Shown here one piece after another: positions 1 to 9,960 of a stretch of DNA of 49,699 nt. A program made the translations under genes and the position numbers. The notes under the pieces were generated by a model, which was given only the letters and a program-made list of their open reading frames with translations, did not search any database and was not told the DNA's origin. The DNA is from Mnemiopsis leidyi (lineage: Eukaryota > Ctenophora > Tentaculata > Lobata > Bolinopsidae), in contig JH155219.1 of NCBI GenBank assembly GCA_000226015.1, forward strand, positions 82,701-132,399. Direction: 5' to 3'. How positions within the stretch are numbered: the first letter of the stretch is position 1; every line of letters starts with the position of its first letter.

Positions 1-37
1 TCTTGCCATTTGGGCCCGAAGGGCCCAAATGGCAAGA
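1..37. repeat. Perfect hairpin, 17-bp arms
   Basis: The window opens with TCTTGCCATTTGGGCCC, a 3-nt loop GAA, and the exact reverse complement. It may be the end of a mobile element cut by the window edge. Two other perfect hairpins with 3-nt loops occur at 8410 and 44907. Confidence 0.9.
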
Positions 38-87
38 TACGGGAAAAAATTTCGGCCAGAAATATTTTTAGTTGAGATTATTTTGCG

Positions 88-258
88 TCCATCGGTTTCT
101 TGACCTAAACATCAGTATTTTACCAAAACATCAGTTTCTTGCACATCGAATATGTAGACTGAACCTTCAGTTTCTAACCAGAACGTCATTTTCTAACCCA
201 AACGTAATTTTCTAAGCGAAACATCAGTTTCTAACAGAAAATGGCTTCAGTTTCTACT
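88..258. repeat. Degenerate tandem repeat, core ACATCAGTTTCT
   Basis: About eight diverged copies of a unit close to 20 bp, built on (A)ACATCAGTTTCTAACC, follow one another. Several copies have CGTCATTTTCT or CTTCAGTTTCT instead. No coding potential is seen. Confidence 0.7.
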
Positions 259-497
259 TTACTAGATGGCAAAATTATTGCTGAACCGCAAGATAACGTC
301 CGAAACTTGACAAAAGTGATAGTTTCAACCGAATACATATTTGAAATCGCAAAGATATTGAATTTGAAATTCTTTTGTCAAAAAAAATTCGGTTAGAATA
401 ATTTTCAATTAAAGTAGGAATCCTACCGCCATATTAATTGTTTGCTTTTTGCACTGGTGCACCCGGCTCAGTGTTCACTGTTAATGGATAATGGATA

Positions 498-1720
498 TTT
501 TCGAGGGTAAATTTAGTCTTGGCTGCATAAGTTTGGGTCAAAAAATGACCAACAGGAATGAAACTGTTGTAATAGCAGGGCAACCATAGAGTTGATGTGA
601 ATGAGTCAAAATTGAGGATTTGAGGGTTTACAACTTTTAATTACTCCAAAAAATTCCAATTAAATTGTCATCAATAGCAGCTTAAATGGTTTCATTCAAA
701 TTAGTTAAAGCCAAAAATTATGATAAATTTGGGGTTTTTGGTGTGACGTTTGTTTGACCGGGCTTTAGATTGCCCTCAATATCTTCATAAGTAAAGGAGA
801 TAGGGTTTTAAAAGATAGCTATAAACCCTAATTTTGAGCCTTGATTAAGGTCTAGAATCAATATCTTTGGCTTATCCTTACTTTGTGACAAACATTTAAA
901 GCGTGTGCAAAAGACCTCACATATCCTCAGCAAAACAAGTGTGAGATTTAGTTTCTACATCAACTTGGTGTACTTTTGGTGGGACCAGAATGCTGGCCAA
1001 ATTAAGTCTATTTGTGCCAAATGTGAGGGTATTTGGACTTTTTTCTAACTTTTTGGTTTCAGTTTGGCCTCATAACTACCTCTTTAATGATGCTATCAAG
1101 ATAAGCTTTCTCAGATATCATTGCTGCTACATGCAATATACCCACTTGAATGTTGAAAAATTGCATCTAAAGCATTCACATGTCAATTATGGGCCATAAA
1201 TGAAGTTAACAATATTCCCAAAGTGCTTGAAAAATAGGTGGCAAAAATTAATTATCGCTCAATATCTTCTCAAGTGAATTTCAGAGCTATTTGGAAGTGA
1301 GTCCAACTAACGTAAGTATATGGTCAAAGTCTAAAAATATCAAAATAAATTTCAAAAATTATCCTCACTGACTTGGGTAAAGATTCAAAGCGCGTGCGCA
1401 CAAGGTCCCCAGGTAGATATGAGAATCGAAATTTTTTGCAGTAATTTATAGAAGGAAGAATCCAAAAAGGAGCATGTACTTCTTTACAAAATTGTAGATA
1501 GGCCCAAAAGAAGCAAAATTTGAACGGGACCATTTAAGCTGCTATTGATGGAATGACAAGATGTAATTGAAATTTTTTGGAGTAATTAAAAGTTGTTAAC
1601 CCTCAATTTTGACTCATTCACATCAACTCTATGGTTGCCCTGCTATTACAACAGTTTCATTCCTTTTGGTCATTTTTCGACCCAAATTTATGCAGCCAAG
1701 ACTAAGTTTACCCTCGAAAA
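498..1720. mobile_element. Foldback element with long inverted arms
   Basis: The segment 498-690 is repeated in reverse complement at 1529-1720 with high identity. For example, GGCTGCATAA on the left matches TTATGCAGCC on the right, and TCAATAGCAGCTTAAATGGT matches ACCATTTAAGCTGCTATTGA. The roughly 840 bp between the arms hold only short open frames, so there is no transposase. This fits a non-autonomous foldback or large MITE-type element. A fragment of the arm end recurs at 2682-2708 in the same orientation as the right arm, so more than one copy or a larger composite is present. Superfamily is unknown because no clear target duplication was seen. Confidence 0.8.
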
Positions 1721-2720
1721 GATCTCAATTCATTATTCTTGACGAATTATTTTACATCAGAAAGGTGTAAAAATTTTCTTGCCCTTTTTTACGAAAGAAT
1801 TATCCTCAAAGATAACAAGCTGTCCAATTTATGAGCAAAAAATGAGGTTATCCTCAATTTTATCTCATAAAATGAGATTTTGATTTCAATTTTTTACCCT
1901 AGAATTGTCTGTCATTGTAGTATTTTGAAAACTAACTACCCCATCAAGTTTAATTGCTGTTTCATGCAGCAGGAGTGAAATATGAGGGTATTGAATATTT
2001 GGATTCCGTCGGTCATTTCCGTCGGTTGCAAGTTTTATCCTTAATAAGAGCTCGAAATTGTAAAATGCTAATTCCATGAGTGGGAATGTTGCCTTGGGTA
2101 TGAAAGTGCATCAGCATTACCCTTGATATCATCAAAATATGCCGTTCGGGGGAAATTTATAAAGACATCTCATCCAAAATTGAAATTATCCTCAATTTAA
2201 GCACAAATCCCAAGTTTTTGATGTTTTTGCGATTGCATTAAGTCAAGTATGCATTGAGACAACAATATGATATGAAAAAATCCCAAATGAGTTATCCTTA
2301 GTTGAACTAGGTAAGATTAAATGTATGGAATTTAAAGACCCCGCTTTATGTTATCCTCAATATTTGCCCTCAAACAACCTTCATCTTCAAGAATTTTGAT
2401 CACAATAGTTAAGCAATCATCTGCTGATTCAAAGTTCGAAAAAATTATCCTCAGATGTCTTATAGGAGCCATTTTATGAGCAAAATTCGAGGTTATTCTC
2501 AAATTTTTCACATAAAAAACACTAAATCCTCAATAACCTTACTTTGGAAGTTATGGTAAAGGTTTTCCTATATGATCCACCAATATTAAAAGCAATGGAG
2601 TATGTTAACCTCAAGAAATCAACAAAACAAAAAGATAGGTAATTACCTGAAAATAGGCTAAAAATGAATGTCACAAAGTGGGACCATTTAAACTGCTATT
2701 GATGATTCAGTTTTCCGATA
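1721..2720. repeat. Region rich in TTATCCTCA motifs
   Basis: The 9-mer TTATCCTCA, exact or with one change, recurs at about 1800, 1848, 2187, 2350 and 2446, with variants near 2036, 2291 and 2492. It also lies inside the foldback element (1359). A partial copy of the foldback arm at 2682-2708 closes the region. This looks like interspersed motif decoration of one old composite repeat. No gene is seen. Confidence 0.6.
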
Positions 2721-3601
2721 AGTTCACTAAACTGCCAGTGCCCAAAACGAACTTTGAAATACCCGAACGCAGAAGATTGATAGACAGGGCTCGGTGAATC
2801 TAGTGAAGGGATTTTCGTCTCATCTTCCAGACCTCGGCCTTCCTCAAAAGTTCTTCTTTTTTATCATGGTGGAAAACTGTTCACTCTTTGGTTTATCTAA
2901 ACGTTAAATTTAAGCAAACCTTAAAGTGAGCACATGCAAAAGCAGCGTTTATTAGCCGGCAGCAGATTTCCTAAAGGACAATGAGTTCAGTAGTACAGAC
3001 TGCAGTAGTTTGACCAAACTCAAATGGATCCAATGTTACACTTGAAAATTCAGTGGGCCGGCGATCCATCACAGGCAATGTTTTCCAGTAATTTCTAACG
3101 TTTCCTCGGTCCAGTTCAGAACCTGCATATGTGAGTGTTTAAAAATCTAACTTTCAACCTCCCTCATTTTTGCAGCTATCTGCAACGTAAAATCGCACGT
3201 GGATGTAAAATAAAATTTCGCAACTAGTTGAATTTCAAACCAGTGTTCTATGTGGATACTGGACTATGTAGATCGCCATATGGTAGAGAGTACATACTAC
3301 ATAACCACGCAGTTCTCTGATCCACTATATTCTACCAACCGTGACCTCTATTGAAATTTTTGTTTCAAATTTACAACTGTAGATGGTCCATGACTGAATT
3401 TAATTTAAACAATAGTTTAGTCGTTCGTAAATTTGTGGGTATCAGACTCAGTAATTATAATTTATTTTGATGCGGTACTTGTAGTCTGTACCCGTTACTT
3501 CATGAGTTTAAACTTTTAATTTTAATAATTTATTGAAAGGTGCGCAAATTCTTATAGGGAACTAGAAATTCATCAAAAGTTGAAATAAACTGGCCTTGCA
3601 C
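2721..3601. other. Upstream region of the thioesterase gene
   Basis: No open frame of note. A strong donor (ATAT|GTGAGT, 3131) is followed only 45 bp later by a strong acceptor (TTTTTGCAG, ending 3175), which could be a very short intron in a leader. The last 100 bases before the ATG are AT-rich. No certain TATA box can be assigned. Confidence 0.4.
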
Positions 3602-4531
3602 ATGTTCTTGCTTGTTCTCTTAGCATCTACTCTTGGACTCCAGGCTGAGAAAGTCGGATTGCTTTACATGCATGGGTGCGGGCAATCGTTTGATCATCCT
3701 GGAAATGTGGATTTCAAAAATTTCGTTGAACAAAATACCGGTGTAACGGTTCATCTGATTGACGCTTTCAACGATTTAGCTGCTCCTCCTACTGAAAGCA
3801 GCCTGACTCCGATGTGGATACAAGTTCCTGCGATTTTGGAGCAAGTAAAGAACATCTCAGCCCAATACGACAAGATTATTGCAGTAGGCTACTCTCAAGG
3901 TGGAGTGATCTGGAGGGCAATGATTGAGGACTGGAACAATCACAACGTTGATACTTTCATCGCTATGGCATCCCCTCAACACGGTTTCGCTGATCTACCA
4001 CAAGATTTTTTGGTTACTATCAAAGACTATGTGATAGATTCGATCCAGGGCGCCTCTGCAAATAACCTAAGACATAATTTTCTCAAGGCTTTTCTGTACA
4101 GTAAGAAGGTACAAAACGTGTTCTCCCCTAGCAACTTCTTCCTTGAGCCTGCTATGTACAACTTGTACAAAAATACCAGGTTCTTTCCCCGACTGAACAA
4201 TGAGGTTGGGCCTGACAGTGAGAAACAGCGACAAAAGAAAAATTTTGAACGTCTAAGAAAGTTTGTCATGGTGGGGGGTCCTGACGACGGGGTAATAAAT
4301 CCGTGGCAGTCCGAAATATTTGGATTCAGGACTGTCGATAGGAAAATAGTTTCTATGAACGAGACAGAGTTTTACAAGAAGAATCTGTTCGGGTTAAGGA
4401 CACTGGACGAGAAAGGTGCTGTCACTACGTGTGTGGTGGAAGGAGTCCTGCACAAGGAATTTCCAAACCACAGTGCAGTCCTCAATGGTTGCTTCTTACC
4501 GGCGATAGAAGATGTTTTATTGGATAATTAA
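3602..4531 (+). CDS. PPT2: PPT2-like lysosomal thioesterase, intronless
   Basis: This encodes a 309-aa alpha/beta hydrolase of the palmitoyl-protein thioesterase family. Such enzymes cleave acyl thioesters, and the PPT2 branch prefers acyl-CoA-type substrates in the lysosome. The open frame extends two codons further up, to a TTG at 3596, but the first ATG is 3602. From there a signal peptide is visible (MFLLVLLASTLGLQA, residues 1-15). Visible features are YMHGCGQS near 22-29, the nucleophile motif GYSQGG with Ser98, ASPQHG at 123-128, GGPDDGVINPWQS with the likely catalytic Asp228 or 229, and GVLHKEF with His284. Possible N-glycosylation sites are Asn84, Asn253 and Asn289. GPDDGVIxPWQS followed by FGLRTL is typical of PPT2 rather than PPT1. 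Length matches the family (about 300 aa). The reading frame has no intron, unlike the rest of the window. No AATAAA is seen just after the stop. Confidence 0.93.
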   Translation: MFLLVLLASTLGLQAEKVGLLYMHGCGQSFDHPGNVDFKNFVEQNTGVTVHLIDAFNDLAAPPTESSLTPMWIQVPAILEQVKNISAQYDKIIAVGYSQGGVIWRAMIEDWNNHNVDTFIAMASPQHGFADLPQDFLVTIKDYVIDSIQGASANNLRHNFLKAFLYSKKVQNVFSPSNFFLEPAMYNLYKNTRFFPRLNNEVGPDSEKQRQKKNFERLRKFVMVGGPDDGVINPWQSEIFGFRTVDRKIVSMNETEFYKKNLFGLRTLDEKGAVTTCVVEGVLHKEFPNHSAVLNGCFLPAIEDVLLDN

Positions 4532-4613
4532 CAAGATATTATATTTTATTGTCATGAACTATCGATGTTGACGTGTTCTCCTTATTTGTGTTTGAAGCCA
4601 GTATAACTATAAC

Positions 4614-4660
4614 ATCGTATAAATACGTATAAATACGTATAAATACGTATAAATCGTATC
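4614..4660. repeat. Short tandem repeat, unit ATAAATACGT
   Basis: About four copies of CGTATAAATA(CGT) stand in the 3' flank of the thioesterase gene. They probably overlap its 3' UTR or lie just after it. Confidence 0.75.
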
Positions 4661-4913
4661 AAAATTCTAGAAGTTGATAATGTGCTAATAATACTTAAGT
4701 AGGCTACTATGCTATAATAATTCACTAAGTCTTATTCTTTAGTCTTATCTTCCGCCCATTTTCATTTACTCACTCTGTTTTTGTCTATTTTTGGTTTGCA
4801 TTATTGAAAAATCATCAATCCTAATGCAGGTCATAAAAGCTCAAAGAGCCAAAAGACAGGACGACTAAAGGATTCAAAGAAGAGATTAGTTGATCATAGA
4901 CATTCGACGTGCA

Positions 4914-5012
4914 ATGTCTCAATGTATAGGCTGTACCAACAGTCGGACTGAGCAGAACTCCAATGCGGGACAGCAGGGATTACAACTGAGTGGAAGTACA
5001 AATTTGCTGGAG
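4914..5012 (+). CDS. Candidate alternative first exon A (Cys-containing)
   Basis: This 33-codon exon runs from ATG to a strong donor (GAG|GTACGT) in phase 0, beginning MSQCIGCTNSRTEQ and ending STNLLE. Cys4 and Cys7 so close to the N-terminus could be lipidated, which is inference. It would splice to the phase-0 exon at 38465, 39059 or 41381. It starts 382 bp after the thioesterase stop, on the same strand. A possible acceptor (CATAG) lies 13 nt before the ATG. It is the most distal first exon recognised. A chance ORF cannot be excluded without transcript data. Confidence 0.5.
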
Positions 5013-7095
5013 GTACGTAGAAAACAATTTGTTAAATGAACAGGTAACAGTATTATATACTTTCATTGCTTTCCAAAATAGATCCCATCATAATTTATGT
5101 GATATAAGATGCAGATTTTGTGTGCATCTTGGGTTTTGTGGTGACGAGGCGCTAGAGTAGATAAGACAGGGCTGTGGGGAACAATAAAGGTTTAAACACG
5201 TGGGAATAAGATGATCAGTACGGAAGCAGGGGTGATAATGTAGGCGGACCGCGCTGGTTAGTCTCAAATTGCTTCGTTTTGAATAGATATTAGATACGAT
5301 AACTGGTTTGCAATATGCAGTTTTGGGTGGTAGGTCACACATAGACCACTCCAAAAGAGCCACATAATGTTTCAAGTGTAAATTAACTTGAGAAGATGTT
5401 TTTGTGTTTTTTGATCGAAATTTCATTACATACGCGAAGCAACGTAATAATTATAAATAATTGTTCACTATTCATCATGAAACTTTGGCTGATAATCATG
5501 AAACCATTGTCTGTTACATAACACTGCAATGTGATATCAAAACAAGCAGAGTGAAGTATAACCAAAAATCTCGTCTTCCCACTTACTGTACAAGCTTGCA
5601 ATCACTAGAAAACGTCTCTGGTTAAATCCAAACCTGCTGTTTTTATTGTATATCATGACAAAATGTATCTGTCGTTTCCTTCCCATGATTCGGGACCGAA
5701 AGTCCGCCGGCAACTAATCTGATTTGCTTTTTGCTGTTTCTCAGATTTAAAAATTTGGACGTCAATGCCGAACTGCTAAAAAGCTAAAAGCTCCCTGTTT
5801 TCGAGCTCTCTCTATTTCTTGGAATATCTGATCGATTTCTCTCCACTGTCGTTGTGTTTAAATCGTTTCACTTCCCCATGTTTTTCCGCTGCCGCCATGG
5901 GCTGAGTTTCGTTTGTAGGTTATCATTGCATCTTGATCTGAGGATTTTGAGTCAACTCGACCAATAATATTGATCACGAATCTGTTGAGAGTAAATTTTT
6001 TACACAGTGAAATTGTTTATTCTATTGTCTGCACTTGGAAGTAAGAGAATTTGCTTCATGAGATCCTTAGCATCGGTGTCGCAAGACAAAAATTTTCGGT
6101 ACAAACAACATAAATCAAAATCGTTTGGTTATTTGGGCGTGACAGGAACCCAATTAACTATCAATAAAATTTACCGCAAGGGCTTTATTTAAAATCAAAA
6201 TAAATACCCAAAGCTACGTTCCTCTGATGGTTTCATATTAGTCACGAATGGTACTAAAACTGCAGTTAAATTCAAACCATTTAATATGCAATATTCCCGC
6301 TGTTATTAATCAATTTGTTGCTGCTTGTCCCTAGTTTACATGTCCATTTTCTCGACAGTCATGTACTGATTAGTTCTTACATTTAATTTTAATGAGTCAA
6401 ATTATAGGCCTCATCGGCTTTAACATTAGCGTACATAGGCCAAAATTGGCCTGCTAAATACCCTCAATTATATGATATTTAAATTTTCTCCTAGAAGTTT
6501 ATTTGAAGGTCGATCGGTGCTTCTCAATAGAATTAAAGCAATTATGCTTAAGATTCACAATACCGGTGACAATGATAGCTATGGTCAATATAATGGTCCT
6601 ACTACCAGTCGGTTACAGTGAGCAAACTGCTAGATATACCTATTATTAATTTACCGAACACTTCTCTGAGATCTTCATTACTATAATGGACATGTTTGGT
6701 TTCTAATAAAGCGTCAAACTAGCACCACCAAACATTTATCTAGGAGGGACCTCTTGCACCATGTCTAAGTATTTCGAAGTTGCATTAACCTCTTATTGAC
6801 AACTGACAAGTCAACAAGTTACAATGAACATTCCCTATTATGTGATCATAAAGATCATGCAATGACATGGATCAAAATTGCAATAAATTCTAATTTAACG
6901 CCATTATCAATGCGGCGGTTTCATGAATTGTCTACATCATTATACATAATTATAACGCACTTACGACTTACGTAGTAGATATAGTACATTTTCTCAAGAG
7001 AGATAATAAAGTATACTTGCTGCGGCGGTCTCATACGTACATTTCATATATTTCTCGTTTGAGTATATCAACTTTATTGATTCTGTATGAGTATT
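5013..7095. other. Intronic or intergenic, no gene seen
   Basis: Only short chance frames on both strands. ATGGGCTGA at 5897 has a good Kozak context but encodes only two residues. Confidence 0.5.
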
Positions 7096-7172
7096 ATATA
7101 TGCTATTCCATGGTTTCGACTGATCATTTATTAACTGCTGAATAAATGATCAGCCAAAATCATGGCATATTA
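7096..7172. repeat. Imperfect hairpin
   Basis: CCATGGTTTCGACTGATCATTTATT pairs, with few mismatches, with AATAAATGATCAGCCAAAATCATGG around an 8-nt loop. Flanking ATATGC/GCATAT may extend it. A small inverted-repeat element is likely. Confidence 0.7.
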
Positions 7173-9600
7173 ACTTCAAAATCTGCTGTCCTACTGATGA
7201 TGAGAAATATTGATCTATCTGCTGATGTTCAGAAATATAGATATAAATTGCAATGACCCGTAAATTTATTTCGTCTAACAAAATTTTCAGCTGTTTAAAC
7301 AAAGACAGCTACGTTTTAAATAATTTTTCTGCCTTCGATCTAAGGTTAAATCAAAGCAAGGTAATTGCCTTCCCTCTCCTCGAATTCATCTCAATCGGTA
7401 AAAATGAAACAGCGCTCCTTGACCAGGTTTAAGAGCCTTTATAATATGTATTTATTCACGATCAAAAACAAACTTAAATACTGTTTGGGCGCAAACTTCT
7501 CAGCGTAATGTTTTGAGATACGCAATTTCCGGTAATTGTAAAAAAACACTATAGGCTTGCTTACAAAGACAGAAAAATGAAAAAGAGCAATGGTTTAACA
7601 AGCGTGAAACAACTTTGTGTTCCCGGTCTCCTAGCATGGACGAAGCCTTGGTAAATTTTTCGCATTTCAAAATTTATTTTCATCAGAAGAAGCACGAATA
7701 AGGCAAATATTTGAAAAAACAGAGCAGAAATTGACAGTAAGATGTCTATAAGCAATATGTAACTATAAAGGCATAAAGCGGCCTTTTTATGAATGCGAAT
7801 TGCAAAATAAGACAAGTTGTTAATATATTTATAAAAGCAGTTTTGCCTGGCTTTAGTCGTCTACGAGTGGGCACTACTTGTCCCAATCCAGGCTCAGAGT
7901 GGGCATTATACACCACATCCAAGTTCAGATGGTGCTAAGTATAGTAAAAGTAAATAAATAATAATACTGTTATCTATTCGAGTCTATACCAGTATACCTG
8001 TCCGCCGGCAAGACTTTGGTCCTTGTTAAAACAGGTCCCGCGCCAAACTCCAACGCTAACACAATTTTCTATTGTGTGTCTTGAGGATAATGTTGTCGCT
8101 AAGTAGCTAGGTGTTGATGTTTAAGGCAGGAATGAAGCAATGCTGTCCCCATTTTAAGGGAGAGGACAAGAGGAGACAGACCTGGGTCTGACCTCCAAAT
8201 TTTGATGTCGATAAAGCCAATCCGATACAGTATAAGCAAGTTTAAGCAATTTGGTCTCAGTTTTATCTATAAAGGAGCTAAAGCTAGTTTAAAAGACATG
8301 TGTTGTTATACTGCATATAAGTATAAAAATTGTTATTCATTGATTTGAAATAATAATAAAATCTAAGAATAAAAATAAGATTAATTAACCAGTTATTCTA
8401 GGATAACTTGACATTAATGACCCATTAATGTCGTTTTATTTTATAGGACGTAACGTAATTTGGCTATATATCGTGAAATTGTTAACTTTACATTATACAG
8501 CACTGAATAATTAAACAAAATCACGAGAAAACAGTTTAGGTTATGGACTAAGTTTTGTGATGTCTCGGAAGTAATTACCGTTGTATGAAATTAATTATTA
8601 CCCAAAAGAATTAATTGCAACACCAATTAGAAAATGAACCCTTCTAACCTTGCCTATGCACATTTTCTCACTACAAATAGAAAACATATTCATATTGCAT
8701 ATTGTCATAATCGAATCTAAACGAACGAACATCTAATGTTAAAATGCAGTGAAGGGAACCCTGTCTTGATCTTTAACTGGCAGGTGACAACTAGTAATAT
8801 TATCACCTGTCTTTAAATACTTTTATAGCTTTGACCGTTGAAGCTGAAAGAATCAGAATCAACATTTAAGCGCGCGTTCTTATTCCTGAAAACGGGGGTC
8901 CCATCAGAGTACCATTAGGGTACCACTAGGGTTCCATTAGAGGTGCACTTTTGGACGTTAGGGTCTCAATAGAGGTGCACCGGTATTTTTTTATTCGGCC
9001 CTCAAAACAAATCAATAAAGTGTTAAACTAATAACACAAAAAGATCACATGTATGTAAATTATGTAAACAGTTCAAAACAACGTTTCAATAATAAGTGTA
9101 ATTCAAATGTTAAACTTAATACCGCTGTTATGAGCATTTAATTATTAATTTAATAATCAATTTATCTATTAACACCATTTTTGAGGAATACTTAGATTTG
9201 ATGCTATTATCTATGCAAGCTGAAAATAAATTTATATACGACACGTTAGGACATGACAACCGCGGTTCGTGAATGTTAATGGTTCTGCACTTAAACAGAT
9301 GGAAAATAATATATTTAAATCACAGCTTCGCAGCGCAAATCTGTCATTAATTATCAACTTTTCAGTTTTCTATTGGAACAAATACAATATTAATTACTTT
9401 CTGAGATTACCACTAAAGTATTGAGGATGATAACATCGTGTCGAAATTAAGGTCACACGTGCATATTTGCAGTTATGTCACTTAAAATCGTATGTCTGTG
9501 ATGTTAGAAGTGTTGGTGACACAGAAAGGTAAAAATCGTCCGGAAACTTAAAAAGTGTTGAGTCTTACATGTGGTGACTGTGCAAGTAGTCGTAGTTTAC
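7173..9600. other. Non-coding stretch with small repeats
   Basis: No gene is seen. It contains a perfect hairpin (8410-8432, arms GACATTAATG, loop ACC). At about 8897-8981 is a degenerate 12-bp repeat around ACCATTAGGGT, with GAGGTGCAC occurring twice. Confidence 0.5.
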
Positions 9601-9960
9601 TTGAAGCCACGGTAACATGTAGCCACGGTAACATGTAGCCATGGTTATGTATTCACGGTACATGTAGTCATGTTGCCATAGTATTGTCGCCATGGTACAT
9701 GTAGCTATGTTGATATAGTCACGGTTACATGTAGCCATGGTAATGTCGCCATGGTAACATGTAGCCATGGTGATGTATTCACGGTACATGTAGTCATGTT
9801 GCCATAGTAAGATAGTATTGTCGCCATGGTACATGTAGCTATGTTGATATAGTCACGGTTACGTGTAGCCATGGTAATGTCGCAATGGTACGTGTAGCTA
9901 TGGTAATGTAGTAACTGCGCATGTAGCCATCGTGACGTCGCCATGGTACATGTAGCAAGA
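9601..9960. repeat. Minisatellite, about 15-16 bp unit, higher order
   Basis: Degenerate units of the type CATGGTAACATGTAGC fill the stretch. A longer block beginning TATTCACGGTACATGTAG occurs at about 9649 and again at about 9777, giving a higher-order period near 128 bp. Open frames on the minus strand here are a by-product of the repeat and not a gene. Confidence 0.9.

Noticed and set aside
3596..3601. Start of the thioesterase two codons upstream (TTG)
   Set aside because: Non-ATG start is unlikely in an animal gene; ATG 3602 gives a normal signal peptide.
6007..6192. Plus-strand frame KLFILLSALGSKRICF after TTTACACAG
   Set aside because: No ATG at the front and the GT after GGAA does not give a phase-0 exon; likely chance.
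9565..9944. Minus-strand frames rich in MATC and YHGD repeats
   Set aside because: By-product of the 15-16 bp minisatellite; no start context, splice sites or domain.
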